Part shown: piece after piece, positions 35,523 through 44,395 of the stretch
Position numbering within the stretch: the stretch's first letter is position 1
Layout of the letters: each line of letters starts with the position of its first letter
Source of the DNA: Sphingobacterium sp.
GTDB lineage: Bacteria; Bacteroidota; Bacteroidia; Sphingobacteriales; Sphingobacteriaceae
Assembly: GCA_031253985.1 (NCBI GenBank)
Contig: JAIRVH010000206.1
Coordinates: 104,079 to 168,078, forward strand
Direction: 5' to 3'
DNA: 64,000 bases
Program-made: the position numbers and the translations under genes
The notes under the pieces: model-generated
Told to the model about the DNA's origin: nothing
Seen by the model: the letters and a program-made list of their open reading frames with translations, nothing else
Databases searched by the model: none

Positions 35523-36479
35523 TTATTCGCCGCTTTCTTTTGCCGCAAGATATCGTTCAGCTTCCAGAGCAGCCATACAGCCCGTACCCGCAGCAGTAAT
35601 TGCCTGACGGAAAACATTGTCCTGAACGTCCCCACAAGCAAAAACACCTGGTATATTCGTCGCTGTACTATCTGGCTTAGTGATCAAATATCCAGTTTCA
35701 TCCATATCCAATACACCTGTAAACAGTTCGGTATTTGGTTTATGACCGATCGCAACAAAGAAACCTGTCACTTCCAGATCCTTTTCAGACTGATCTTTAT
35801 TATTGATAATGCGAATTCCAGTGACAACCTGACCGTCTCCTAAAACTTCTTTTGCTTCAGAATTGTAGTGTACTTCGATATTTGGCGTATTCATGACACG
35901 GTGCACCATTGCTTTAGAAGCACGGAACTCATCACGGCGCACCAGCATATGTACTTTTGAACATAGTTTGGCAAGATATGTAGCTTCCTCAGCCGCTGTA
36001 TCTCCCGCCCCAACGATAGCAACTTCTTGATTTTTAAAGAAAAATCCGTCACATACAGCACATGCTGAAACACCAAAACCATTATATTTTTGTTCTGATT
36101 CCAAGCCTAACCATTTCGCGGTAGCTCCTGTTGCGATAATCACGGTATCTGCAGTAACTTGGACCGTTCCATCAATTTCTACACGGTGTACATCGCCTGT
36201 AAAATCTACTTTGGTCACATATCCAAAACGTACTGAAGTTCCGAAGCGTTCCGCCTGCTCACGCAAATCTTCCATCATTACAGGTCCTGTAATACCTTTT
36301 GGATAGCCAGGGAAATTGTCCACCTCGGTTGTTTGAGTCAATTGTCCCCCAGGTACAATACCAGTGTACACGACAGGTTTCATATCTGCACGTGCTGCAT
36401 AAATCGCTGCAGTATAACCTGCTGGCCCCGAGCCAATAATCAAACACTGTACATGCTCCACTTCTTGTTTGAATTCCAT
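35523..36479 (-). CDS. trxB: thioredoxin-disulfide reductase
   Basis: The 318-residue protein has the FAD-binding IIGSGPAGYTAA (14-25), the redox site C140-AV-C143 in SACAVCDGFF, the NADPH-binding VGAGDTAAEEA (near 156-166) and the C-terminal FAD contact GVFACGDVQDN. It passes electrons from NADPH to thioredoxin. Its length is standard for low-molecular-weight TrxB. It lies 28 nt after the exonuclease gene on the same strand, so the two may share a message, and it ends at a strong hairpin. Confidence 0.96.
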   Translation of the reverse strand: MEFKQEVEHVQCLIIGSGPAGYTAAIYAARADMKPVVYTGIVPGGQLTQTTEVDNFPGYPKGITGPVMMEDLREQAERFGTSVRFGYVTKVDFTGDVHRVEIDGTVQVTADTVIIATGATAKWLGLESEQKYNGFGVSACAVCDGFFFKNQEVAIVGAGDTAAEEATYLAKLCSKVHMLVRRDEFRASKAMVHRVMNTPNIEVHYNSEAKEVLGDGQVVTGIRIINNKDQSEKDLEVTGFFVAIGHKPNTELFTGVLDMDETGYLITKPDSTATNIPGVFACGDVQDNVFRQAITAAGTGCMAALEAERYLAAKESGE

Positions 36480-36507
36480 AATCCTTTTTCTAAGCTATTA
36501 ATTAAAG

Positions 36508-37461
36508 TTATTTTTTAAATTTATCTTGCAATCCTTTCAGCATATCCAAGGAAATGCTCTGTGGAGCTTCCTCTTTCTGTTGATTGAATTCTTTTTTCGC
36601 AAGTTTTCTATCTTCCGCAGAATGAGCCGCAGCCGCTTTAGCTTTTTGCTCGTTCTTCTCTTTTTTATACTTATTCCAGATATTTTCCAGTACCTTTTTG
36701 GTATATAATGGAAAATCGCCATTTTGCATCCAGGCATAGTAACTAGGTTCCTGCTCAAATACTTCTACAATAGGTTTTCCTTTATGTTTTCCAAAATTGA
36801 TCGTTTCCTGTCCATCGGCATTATAAACAAGACGCCCAGCAAAATCCACCGGCTTACTTAAGTTGGTAAATGCATGCAAAGCTTCTACGTCGTTAACTAC
36901 AGGATGGGACACGACACCATGTTTATCTTCAAAAGCCGCACCTTCATATTTTGTCAGCTGTGCTTTCAACACCTCATAAGTCGCACGAACATCCGCTTCC
37001 GCAGTGTGCGCATTTTCGAGGTTTTCATTGCAATAAAATTTATAGGCAGCTTTCAAGGTACGCTGTTCCATTTGATGGAAGATATTTTGAACATCTACAA
37101 ATGCTCTTCCCTCCAGCGAAAAATCGACACCTGCCCGTAGGAATTCTTCCATCAGCATAGGTACATCAAACTTGTTTGAGTTATATCCTGCTAGATCTCC
37201 ATCGGCAATGAATGCTGCCAGTTCCACCGCTATAGCCTTAAAATTAGGCGCGTCCTTCACATCTTCATCATAAATGCCATGAAAAAAAGAGGACTCCGCA
37301 GGAATAGGTATTTCCGGATTGATCTTTTTTGTATATACTGTTTCTTCACCATTGGGCATCACTTTCAGAAATGATACTTCAACAATACGATCAGTCGCTA
37401 CATTAACGCCTGTAGTTTCCAAATCGAAAAACACCAATGGTCTCTTTAATTTTAATTCCAT
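36508..37461 (-). CDS. DEDDh 3'-5' exonuclease (DnaQ-like) with C-terminal extension
   Basis: The 317-residue protein begins with a DnaQ-like exonuclease domain (about 7-175): FFDLETTG with D13/E15, NSNKFDVPML, and AHTAEADVRATYEVL with the His-x4-Asp pair. After a linker, INFGKHKGKPIVEVF and YYAWMQNGDFPLY (about 220-255) form the small domain often fused to such nucleases in Bacteroidota. The tail is highly charged. It removes nucleotides from 3' ends; whether it proofreads or repairs is not clear. It precedes trxB. Confidence 0.88.
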   Translation of the reverse strand: MELKLKRPLVFFDLETTGVNVATDRIVEVSFLKVMPNGEETVYTKKINPEIPIPAESSFFHGIYDEDVKDAPNFKAIAVELAAFIADGDLAGYNSNKFDVPMLMEEFLRAGVDFSLEGRAFVDVQNIFHQMEQRTLKAAYKFYCNENLENAHTAEADVRATYEVLKAQLTKYEGAAFEDKHGVVSHPVVNDVEALHAFTNLSKPVDFAGRLVYNADGQETINFGKHKGKPIVEVFEQEPSYYAWMQNGDFPLYTKKVLENIWNKYKKEKNEQKAKAAAAHSAEDRKLAKKEFNQQKEEAPQSISLDMLKGLQDKFKK

Positions 37462-37532
37462 ACCGGATAGTACACTTTTTTATCAAAAACCAAAAATACA
37501 AAGTAGTATTCGATTTTTGTAGTCTAACAAAT

Positions 37533-38855
37533 TTAATTTACAACCGCTTGATGAAGTAGTTCTACTTGGCTTATTTTACCAACAACAACCTTCACCATTG
37601 CGTCAAAGTCCAAATATTTATTGGCAATATCACGCACCTTCTCAGGTGACATATTTCTGATCTGCTCCATATAATAGGAATAGTAAGTTAATGTCATCCC
37701 GTTCAGCAGCACACTCTTAAATTTGTCTGCATGGGAAAAGATACTTTCCAATGAACCCAGCATCGACCCCTCCATATAGGTTTTTACAAGATTTACCTCT
37801 TCAATAGCAGCCAATGTTGTTTTCAATACATTGATCTCCTTCTCTATCTCGGTCAGAGTCGCGCCTGTTACATCTACACCTACCTCCGTGACAATAGTTA
37901 AGAAACCGGTATGTTTCAAGGTTGCCACGGCCGAACCGATACTATAGGTATATCCTTTTTCCTCACGGATATTGCGCATAAGACGGGAACCAAAAAAACC
38001 ACCCAACAATGTGTTGACAAATTGTAATGCAGGATAATCGGGATGGGTTCTTCCTATGGTCTGATTACCTAGACGAATGGCCGACTGCAGCGCATTGTCT
38101 TTTTCTTCATAAGCCAATTCGCTGGAACCCTGCGCTAAAATCGGGGCTTCTAGATCTGAAGTCCCAACCGCACTTTGCCATTCAGTACCGAAAATCTGTT
38201 CCAGTTCCTGCAACAGACTATCGGAAACATTTCCGGATACAATCAACGTGCAATTGCTGGGATCAATTTCTTTCTTGTACAGTTCAATCAGCTGCGAACG
38301 CGTAATGGCATCATAATCTTCAAGTTGAGGTGTTCGCCCATAGCGATTGTCTTCTCCAAAGATCAGATTATAGAATTTACGTCGCGCCAAATAATCATTC
38401 TTTTGAATGGAAACTTGAAACTTCTGTTTGTTATTGCGTAAATAGGTATCCAGTTCTTGCTGCGGAATCGACGCTTCGGTTAAAATATCCTTTACCAAAG
38501 GCAGCAGTACCTGACTATGCCTATTCAGGGTATAAAGCGATAAGGATGTGGTATCAAAAGAGTATTCAGGGACAAGAAATGCACCGTAAAAATCCACTTT
38601 ATCCGCAATCTCTGCACTGGACATTGTCATTGTACCTTCTTTAAGCAAGGCGCTTAAAGCACTATTGAGCAAAGGGTTTTCGCGCTGCCCGTCGAGATAG
38701 GTGTTTGCAAATATCCACTCGATGCGCACAAGCTCCTGCTCAGGCGACTGAAATACATATACTGGTAATCCATTTGCAAATTTTTTCTTTACCGGTTCTT
38801 TCAAACTAATATTTCCGATTTCACGAAACTCTGGTGCTTTCGTTCTATCCAACAT
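37533..38855 (-). CDS. M16 peptidase-like partner subunit, zinc site absent
   Basis: The 440-residue protein is an M16 (pitrilysin/insulinase-like) fold without the HxxEH motif: the equivalent region reads NPLLNSALSALLKEGT. It keeps FFGSRLMRNIREEKGYTYSIGS (near 285-305), with the Arg/Tyr pair that helps bind substrate in non-catalytic M16B subunits. It overlaps the catalytic gene upstream by 11 nt (38845-38855), so the two are cotranslated and most likely form a heterodimer that degrades peptides. No signal peptide is visible. Confidence 0.9.
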   Translation of the reverse strand: MLDRTKAPEFREIGNISLKEPVKKKFANGLPVYVFQSPEQELVRIEWIFANTYLDGQRENPLLNSALSALLKEGTMTMSSAEIADKVDFYGAFLVPEYSFDTTSLSLYTLNRHSQVLLPLVKDILTEASIPQQELDTYLRNNKQKFQVSIQKNDYLARRKFYNLIFGEDNRYGRTPQLEDYDAITRSQLIELYKKEIDPSNCTLIVSGNVSDSLLQELEQIFGTEWQSAVGTSDLEAPILAQGSSELAYEEKDNALQSAIRLGNQTIGRTHPDYPALQFVNTLLGGFFGSRLMRNIREEKGYTYSIGSAVATLKHTGFLTIVTEVGVDVTGATLTEIEKEINVLKTTLAAIEEVNLVKTYMEGSMLGSLESIFSHADKFKSVLLNGMTLTYYSYYMEQIRNMSPEKVRDIANKYLDFDAMVKVVVGKISQVELLHQAVVN

Positions 38856-40104
38856 GTAGTGCCTCCTCTTCTTTTGATTTATACATTAATATCGAAGCAT
38901 TCTCCGCTCTGAAAATAGCCTGAGCCTGCTCTTGAACCTCTTCGGCAGTAACCTTCAAGTACTTCGACACTTCCGTATTGATCCCGTCTGCATCACCTAA
39001 CAGTTCATGATAAGCCAAGTTCATCGCTTTATCCAAGATGGATAATTCGGCAAAGACATTGGTCGATTCGATCTTATTCTTAACTTTTTCAAGTTCTGCA
39101 GCAGGAACCAGCTCAGATTTCAAAAGATCCAATTCAGCCCAGACAGCGCGTTCAGCTTCCTCAAGGGAGACACCCTCCGATGGTTTGCCCTCAATCACAA
39201 ATAAATTGTTGTCAATACTTCCCATGACATACGCGTTTATTTCACTGAATAGCTGTTCTTCTTTAACAAGGCGGCGATAGAGGCGCGAAGATGAACCCCT
39301 CGATAAGATATCCGACAGCAGATCCATGGCGAAGTAACCTTTTTCTAAACGTGCTGGACCATGGAAAGCCATATAAAGTGCATCTAGAGGCACTTCTGCC
39401 CAAATAGTTTCCCGTCTGATCTCCTCTTGTTGAGGCTCTTTTGGCAATTGCCGATTGTACTTCTCCCCACCCTCAATATCCCCAAACCACTTTTGAGTCA
39501 AAGCTTTGACTTCTTCAAAGTGTACATCACCAGCCACAACCATAATCGCGCTCTGCGGATTATAATGCAATTTGAAGAACGCTTTCACATCTTCCATTGT
39601 GGCCTCTTCGATATGTTTCAGCTCCTTTCCGATGGTTGCCCAACGGTAAGGATGCACCTGATATGCCAGTGGGCGTAATTTGAGCCAAGCATCACCGTAA
39701 GGCTGATTGAGATAGCGCTGTTTGAACTCCTCGCTCACAACATTGCGCTGCACCTCTAAGCTCTGTGCCGAAAAGGCCAGGCTTAACATACGGTCTGATT
39801 CCAGCCATAAGGCAGTCTCCAAATTAGAAGAAGGCAATGTGATGTAATAATTGGTGATATCATTGCTGGTGAATGCATTATTCTCACCGCCAACTTTTTG
39901 TAATTCGGTATCAAAATTGGGTATATTGATACTGCCGCCAAACATCAGGTGCTCAAATAAATGTGCAAATCCTGTTTGGTCGGGAGATTCGTCCCGCGCA
40001 CCTACGTCGTATAAGATATTGACACAGGCCATAGCCGTATTATGATCCTCGTGTACCAGTACACGAAGACCGTTTTCTAACGTAAATTTTCGATAAGAAA
40101 CCAT
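38845..40104 (-). CDS. M16 family zinc peptidase, catalytic subunit
   Basis: The 419-residue protein carries the inverted zinc motif H48-LF-E51-H52 in GFAHLFEHLMFGG, with a third ligand expected in NVVSEEFKQRY downstream. The size is that of M16B half-proteins. It likely works with the inactive partner encoded next, which overlaps by 11 nt. It follows hemF by 18 nt on the same strand. No export signal is visible, so it is probably cytosolic in this reading, though periplasmic homologues exist. Confidence 0.92.
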   Translation of the reverse strand: MVSYRKFTLENGLRVLVHEDHNTAMACVNILYDVGARDESPDQTGFAHLFEHLMFGGSINIPNFDTELQKVGGENNAFTSNDITNYYITLPSSNLETALWLESDRMLSLAFSAQSLEVQRNVVSEEFKQRYLNQPYGDAWLKLRPLAYQVHPYRWATIGKELKHIEEATMEDVKAFFKLHYNPQSAIMVVAGDVHFEEVKALTQKWFGDIEGGEKYNRQLPKEPQQEEIRRETIWAEVPLDALYMAFHGPARLEKGYFAMDLLSDILSRGSSSRLYRRLVKEEQLFSEINAYVMGSIDNNLFVIEGKPSEGVSLEEAERAVWAELDLLKSELVPAAELEKVKNKIESTNVFAELSILDKAMNLAYHELLGDADGINTEVSKYLKVTAEEVQEQAQAIFRAENASILMYKSKEEEALHVG

Positions 40105-40122
40105 CTATTTTTTTGATGTTTT

Positions 40123-41019
40123 TTAAATCCAGTTAATACCTTTTCGCAATAAAGACAAGGTCTTGGCTTCTTCTGAGCCTTCTTCAGGGCGATAGTCATA
40201 CACCCAATTAGCCTGGGATGGCAAGCTCATCAATATAGACTCTATCCTGCCATTGGTTTCAAGGCCGAATTTTGTTCCTGAATCCCATACAAGATTAAAC
40301 TCCACATAGCGTCCACGACGGATCAACTGCCAATTCTTTTGCTGCTCAGTAAAAGATTTATGGCGGTTTTTCTTCACCAGTGCCGAATAGGTCGGCGCAA
40401 AGGTACGTCCGAGGTCACAAGAAAAAGCGAAAATATCTTCCATGCTCATCCCTGTTTTTTCCGTATTTAATTTATCGTAAAATACACCGCCTATGCCACG
40501 TGTCTCTTGACGATGACGGATATAAAAATAATCATCCGCCCAGTTCTTAAATTTGTCGTAGAACGTGGCATCATGCTGATCACATACCGTTTTCAGCTGC
40601 CGATGAAAATAATGGGCCTCCTCTTCGTCAACATAATGTGGCGTCAAATCTATTCCTCCGCCAAACCAGCGAATCTGATCATTCAGTTCGAAATATCGGA
40701 TGTTCATGTGTATAATGGGTACCCATGGATTATTGGGATGAATCACAATGGAAACCCCTGTTGCAAAAAAATCATCTTCATTTACACCAAACGATTTTTT
40801 GATCGCTTCAGGCAATTTACCATATACAGATGAGAAGTTTACACCCCCTTTTTCAAAAATATTACCGTTTTGAATAATCCGGGTACGACCACCGCCACCG
40901 CCTTCTCTCTCCCACAGCTCTTCTTCAAACCGCGCTGACCCATCCAATTTTTCCAGCGCCTGACATATTTCGTCCTGAATTTCTTTATAGGCTAAAGCAA
41001 TCGCTTCTTTTGTTATCAT
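40123..41019 (-). CDS. hemF: oxygen-dependent coproporphyrinogen-III oxidase
   Basis: The 298-residue protein matches HemF throughout: GGGGGRTRIIQNGNIFEKGG near 40-59, VIHPNNPWVPIIHMNIRYFE, and RGIGGVFYDKLN near 174-185. It decarboxylates coproporphyrinogen III to protoporphyrinogen IX using oxygen. Presence of the aerobic form fits an aerobic Sphingobacterium-like host. It lies between gpsA and the M16 pair on the minus strand with gaps of only 17-18 nt, suggesting one message. Confidence 0.96.
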   Translation of the reverse strand: MITKEAIALAYKEIQDEICQALEKLDGSARFEEELWEREGGGGGRTRIIQNGNIFEKGGVNFSSVYGKLPEAIKKSFGVNEDDFFATGVSIVIHPNNPWVPIIHMNIRYFELNDQIRWFGGGIDLTPHYVDEEEAHYFHRQLKTVCDQHDATFYDKFKNWADDYFYIRHRQETRGIGGVFYDKLNTEKTGMSMEDIFAFSCDLGRTFAPTYSALVKKNRHKSFTEQQKNWQLIRRGRYVEFNLVWDSGTKFGLETNGRIESILMSLPSQANWVYDYRPEEGSEEAKTLSLLRKGINWI

Positions 41020-41036
41020 CTACTCTATTACTGCTT

Positions 41037-42041
41037 TTATGTTAATTTTTCGCTCAATGCTTGAATAATCTTAGAGGCAGGAAGGTGTTCATACAAAATT
41101 TGGTGCACAGCATCACAAATGGGTAACTCAACATCATATTTTTTTGCATACTCCTGAATACATGCTGACGCATAGTATCCTTCAGCGACCATGTTCATTT
41201 CAAGTTGAGCAGATTGTACACTATACCCCTTTCCGATCATATTTCCAAAGGTTCTATTTCTGCTGAACTGCGAATAGGCTGTCACCAAAAGATCCCCTAA
41301 ATAGGCCGAAGTATTCACGTCGCGTGACGTATCGCCATCAACTTTACCAACAAATCGGCGCATTTCACGAATCGCGTTGGACACTAATACAGCCTGAAAG
41401 TTATCTCCATAGCCTAAACCATGGCAAATACCCCCTGCTAGGGCATAAATATTCTTTAGCACCGCCCCAAACTCAATTCCTAAAACATCTTCGGACAAAA
41501 TGGTTTTGATGACCCGCGATGATAGAAAAGAAGCAACCAGCGCCGCGCTATCCAGATTCCTGCAACCGAATGTCAGATAGGACAACTTACCCAAGGCAAC
41601 CTCCTCTGCGTGGCAAGGTCCTCCCACAACACATATCTGCTCAATATCGACATCATAACGCTGTTCCAAAAATTCTCCGATAATCAGATTATCTTTAGGA
41701 ATAATTCCCTTAATCGCCGAAACAACAATCTTATTTTTAAAATCTTCTTTCGTAACATTTGCCAAAGCGTCCTTCAAATAAGCCGCTGGCGTATTTAAAA
41801 TAACAATGTCCGAATTCACGATCACATTTCTTGCATCGGTATCAATTGTCGTAATGCTAAGATCAACAGATACGCTGCTTAAGTAAGTCGGATTATGTTT
41901 GAATTTTTGAATATATTCCGCATCCTCTTCTTTCCTTACCCACCAAAAAATATGTTTGTCTTGGTCATTTTCGCATAGCATCTTGATCATAGCCGTAGCC
42001 CAGCTTCCGCTACCAATTATACCAATCTTTTTCCCCTGCAT
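41037..42041 (-). CDS. gpsA: NAD(P)-dependent glycerol-3-phosphate dehydrogenase
   Basis: The 334-residue protein has the N-terminal Rossmann motif GIIGSGSWATAM, the VVSAIKGI lysine region and the GGPCHAEE active-site block, then the C-terminal helical domain with NIYALAGGICHGLGYGDN. It reduces dihydroxyacetone phosphate to glycerol-3-phosphate for phospholipid synthesis. It is the first gene of a run continuing with hemF and the M16 pair. The upstream 88 nt separate it from the Rieske gene. Confidence 0.94.
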   Translation of the reverse strand: MQGKKIGIIGSGSWATAMIKMLCENDQDKHIFWWVRKEEDAEYIQKFKHNPTYLSSVSVDLSITTIDTDARNVIVNSDIVILNTPAAYLKDALANVTKEDFKNKIVVSAIKGIIPKDNLIIGEFLEQRYDVDIEQICVVGGPCHAEEVALGKLSYLTFGCRNLDSAALVASFLSSRVIKTILSEDVLGIEFGAVLKNIYALAGGICHGLGYGDNFQAVLVSNAIREMRRFVGKVDGDTSRDVNTSAYLGDLLVTAYSQFSRNRTFGNMIGKGYSVQSAQLEMNMVAEGYYASACIQEYAKKYDVELPICDAVHQILYEHLPASKIIQALSEKLT

Positions 42042-42129
42042 GTCTTTAATTTGTTTTCGATAGCAAATATACTTATTTACTAGTTAGATATACGATTCGT
42101 GCGGAGAGATATGATACTTTCGTTACGTT

Positions 42130-42465
42130 TCAAGAGAATAAACGTTGCCAAAAGCCTGTTTCCAGACCGACATAATATTCGTTTTCTTCGTATTTGGTGG
42201 GATAAATAGAAATAAAATTATGCTGTCCGGGATCACCTCTACCGCTTGTCAGATCAAATGCATGGCGGTGAAAAGAACAGATCACTTTCCCATGCTCACA
42301 CCAGCCATTTTTCAGCGGTGCTCCCGCATGCGGACATTTTCGCGAAAAAGCATAAAACTGATCTTCCAACCAGGTAATACAGATAACCCGCCCGCCAACT
42401 TTATATTCGCTGATTCCTTGTTTTTTCAAAAATTCGGCCTGTTCAATTTTGTACCAATGAAGCAT
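42130..42465 (-). CDS. Rieske 2Fe-2S protein
   Basis: The 111-residue protein has a complete Rieske cluster site: C44-P-H46 and C63-SF-H66 (KCPHAGAPL and CSFHRHAF), giving two Cys and two His ligands. It resembles small ferredoxin subunits of the NirD/BphF type. No reductase or oxygenase lies beside it, so its electron partner is elsewhere. It is divergent from ychF, with 68 nt between start codons. Confidence 0.92.
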   Translation of the reverse strand: MLHWYKIEQAEFLKKQGISEYKVGGRVICITWLEDQFYAFSRKCPHAGAPLKNGWCEHGKVICSFHRHAFDLTSGRGDPGQHNFISIYPTKYEENEYYVGLETGFWQRLFS

Positions 42466-42499
42466 TTGACAAGATAGTTAAAAATTACAGTGAATTTTC

Positions 42500-42507
42500 T
42501 ATCTTTG
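42500..42507 (+). promoter_or_regulatory. putative -7 element of ychF
   Basis: TATCTTTG matches TAnnTTTG and lies 26 nt upstream of the ATG at 42534. The nearest TTTG upstream (42465-42468) is 31 nt away, beyond the usual spacing. Confidence 0.45.
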
Positions 42508-42533
42508 TGCAATTTCAAAAATTTGCACTATAT

Positions 42534-43634
42534 ATGGCTTTACAATGCGGTATCGTAGGTTTACCAAACGTTGGTAAATCAACATTATTTAACTGTTTGT
42601 CGAACGCGAAAGCGCAAGCGGCAAACTTTCCATTTTGTACAATTGAACCAAATGTTGGGGTAATTACCGTACCGGATGCCCGTCTAAATAAATTAGCTGA
42701 ATTAGTTAACCCTCAACGAATTGTTCCAAACACCATTGAGATCGTCGACATCGCTGGTCTTGTGAAAGGGGCTTCAAAAGGTGAAGGCTTAGGTAACCAG
42801 TTCTTAGGAAATATTCGTACAACAAATGCTATTATTCACGTTTTAAGATGTTTTGATGACGGTAACGTAATCCACGTGGATGGCTCTGTCGATCCGATCA
42901 GAGACAAAGAGATCATCGACACCGAATTACAATTGAAAGATTTGGATACAGTGGTAAAACGTATTCAAAAGGTTGAAAAAATGGCTAAAACAGGTGGTGA
43001 TAAAGAGGCCAAAAGAACATTTGATATCCTATCGATTGTCAAAGAACATCTGGAAGCTGGTAAATCGGCACGTACAGCAGCAATCGAACCTGAAGATTTT
43101 GAATTTATACAAGATTTGGCACTACTGACAGCGAAGCCGGTACTCTACGTATGTAACGTTGACGAAGGTTCTGTTAATACAGGTAACGCCTATGTAGAAC
43201 GTGTTAAGGAAGCCGTAAAAGATGAAAAAGCAGAGGTCCTTATTATTTCTGCTCAGATTGAATCTGAAATAGCGCAGCTCGAAAGCTACGAAGAGCGCAA
43301 AATGTTCTTAGATGACCTTGGCCTGGAAGAATCTGGTGTCCACAAATTGATCCGCGCGGCTTATTCCCTTTTAAATCTGGCAACCTACTTTACGGCGGGT
43401 GTGCAGGAAGTTCGTGCATGGACGATTGAAAATGGTTTTACTGCTCCTCAGGCAGCAGGTGTCATACACACCGATTTCGAGAAAGGATTTATCCGTGCTG
43501 AAGTTATCAAATATGACGACTTCGTGGCACTAGGTTCCGAAAATGCGGTAAAAGAAGCTGGAAAATTGTCGGTAGAAGGAAAAACATATATTGTCCAAGA
43601 TGGCGATATTATGCACTTCCGCTTTAATGTATAA
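42534..43634 (+). CDS. ychF: YchF/OLA1 family P-loop ATPase
   Basis: From the ATG at 42534 the 366-residue protein is a full-length YchF: P-loop GLPNVGKST at 8-16, DIAGLVKGASKGEGLGN as the Walker B/switch region, a coiled-coil insert (about 125-200), and a C-terminal TGS domain with GVIHTDFEKGFIRAEV. YchF binds ATP rather than GTP and is linked to ribosomes and redox stress. The frame extends upstream to 42507, but the family starts with MALQCGIVG. A strong hairpin follows. Confidence 0.96.
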   Translation: MALQCGIVGLPNVGKSTLFNCLSNAKAQAANFPFCTIEPNVGVITVPDARLNKLAELVNPQRIVPNTIEIVDIAGLVKGASKGEGLGNQFLGNIRTTNAIIHVLRCFDDGNVIHVDGSVDPIRDKEIIDTELQLKDLDTVVKRIQKVEKMAKTGGDKEAKRTFDILSIVKEHLEAGKSARTAAIEPEDFEFIQDLALLTAKPVLYVCNVDEGSVNTGNAYVERVKEAVKDEKAEVLIISAQIESEIAQLESYEERKMFLDDLGLEESGVHKLIRAAYSLLNLATYFTAGVQEVRAWTIENGFTAPQAAGVIHTDFEKGFIRAEVIKYDDFVALGSENAVKEAGKLSVEGKTYIVQDGDIMHFRFNV

Positions 43635-43665
43635 CAGGCTATTCTTAAGCGATAAAAACTATATA

Positions 43666-43699
43666 AAAAAAGGCCGAAAATAATTTTCGGCCTTTTTTT
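43666..43699. terminator. bidirectional terminator after ychF
   Basis: GGCCGAAAA (43672-43680) pairs with TTTTCGGCC (43684-43692), flanked by A6 on the left and T7 on the right. It ends ychF transcription and can also serve the minus strand. Confidence 0.92.
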
Positions 43700-43963
43700 A
43701 TATATGCATATGAAGTATTAATCAAGTGCACTGCTGCCTCGACAGGTAGCCACTTCGCCTCATATTTGACCTACAACCACGGGGGGTAACAAGAATACGC
43801 GTTGGCTCCAGCACTTTTTTGTGTAGTCACGATGCCAGCAATGTTTCTGCAACGGTTAACCAACTGATGGCAGGATGAGTTACATGCCTACTCACCTACT
43901 TGCCAACCTAATGCCTACCGACAATGGCGGAGCATCAAGGGCCAAGTATCGCGAAGCTGCCTG
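43700..43963. other. G+C-rich intergenic block without a recognised gene
   Basis: By hand count 43741-43960 has 112 G or C in 220 (about 51%), well above other intergenic DNA here. Small hairpins are visible, for example GCTGCCT-cgac-AGGTAGC near 43731. The minus strand has an open stretch reading CHQLVNRCRNIAGIVTTQ but with stops on both sides. It could be a structured RNA or an eroded gene. It lies between the ychF terminator and the convergent DUF2892 gene. Confidence 0.4.
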
Positions 43964-44260
43964 CTATTTAACAAAATAGCGGTGTTCAATGACTTCTACT
44001 TTTTTAATATCCTTATCTTCAAGCACTTTCTTAACATCGCAATGACCGGTTACACCGCGATAGATCAGCGCCCCGCCTAATGTTAAACCTGAAACTCCTG
44101 TCAGCGGAGATTTAAATAGTTTTTTAACACCCATTCCTAAAATAAAGCCGCCGGCGATTACAGATAAAACACGTTCCGAAGTACCGATATTTTCTTCAAT
44201 ACAGTCTTCTTCTATCTTATTTTTAATCTTGTCAAATGCAAATGTCAGTAGGTTACTCAT
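43964..44260 (-). CDS. DUF2892 (YgaP-like transmembrane) family protein
   Basis: From the ATG at 44260 the 98-residue protein has a short amphipathic start (MSNLLTFAFDKIKNKIEED), then NIGTSERVLSVIAGGFILGM and SGLTLGGALIYRGVTGHCDV, the two membrane helices and the GxCxx end typical of DUF2892. The Cys in GHC is conserved in this family and may bind sulfur or metal. The frame is open to 44311, but residues before this ATG do not fit the family. Function unknown. Confidence 0.85.
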   Translation of the reverse strand: MSNLLTFAFDKIKNKIEEDCIEENIGTSERVLSVIAGGFILGMGVKKLFKSPLTGVSGLTLGGALIYRGVTGHCDVKKVLEDKDIKKVEVIEHRYFVK

Positions 44261-44395
44261 AATTATTTCTGTTTTATATCTTTTGTATGGTATAAACAAA
44301 TGACGATCCAAAAAGGTTTAGCAATAGAATAATAGTTTTTTATATTGTTTCTCGGGTCACATCTCTTATATTCGTATTTAACAAATTAGAGATAC

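Noticed and set aside
37491..37535. TATTTTTG and TAAATTTG motifs on the minus strand before the exonuclease gene
   Set aside because: Both match the -7 pattern, but neither has a -33 partner and one overlaps the end of the M16 gene; such strings arise often in AT-rich DNA.
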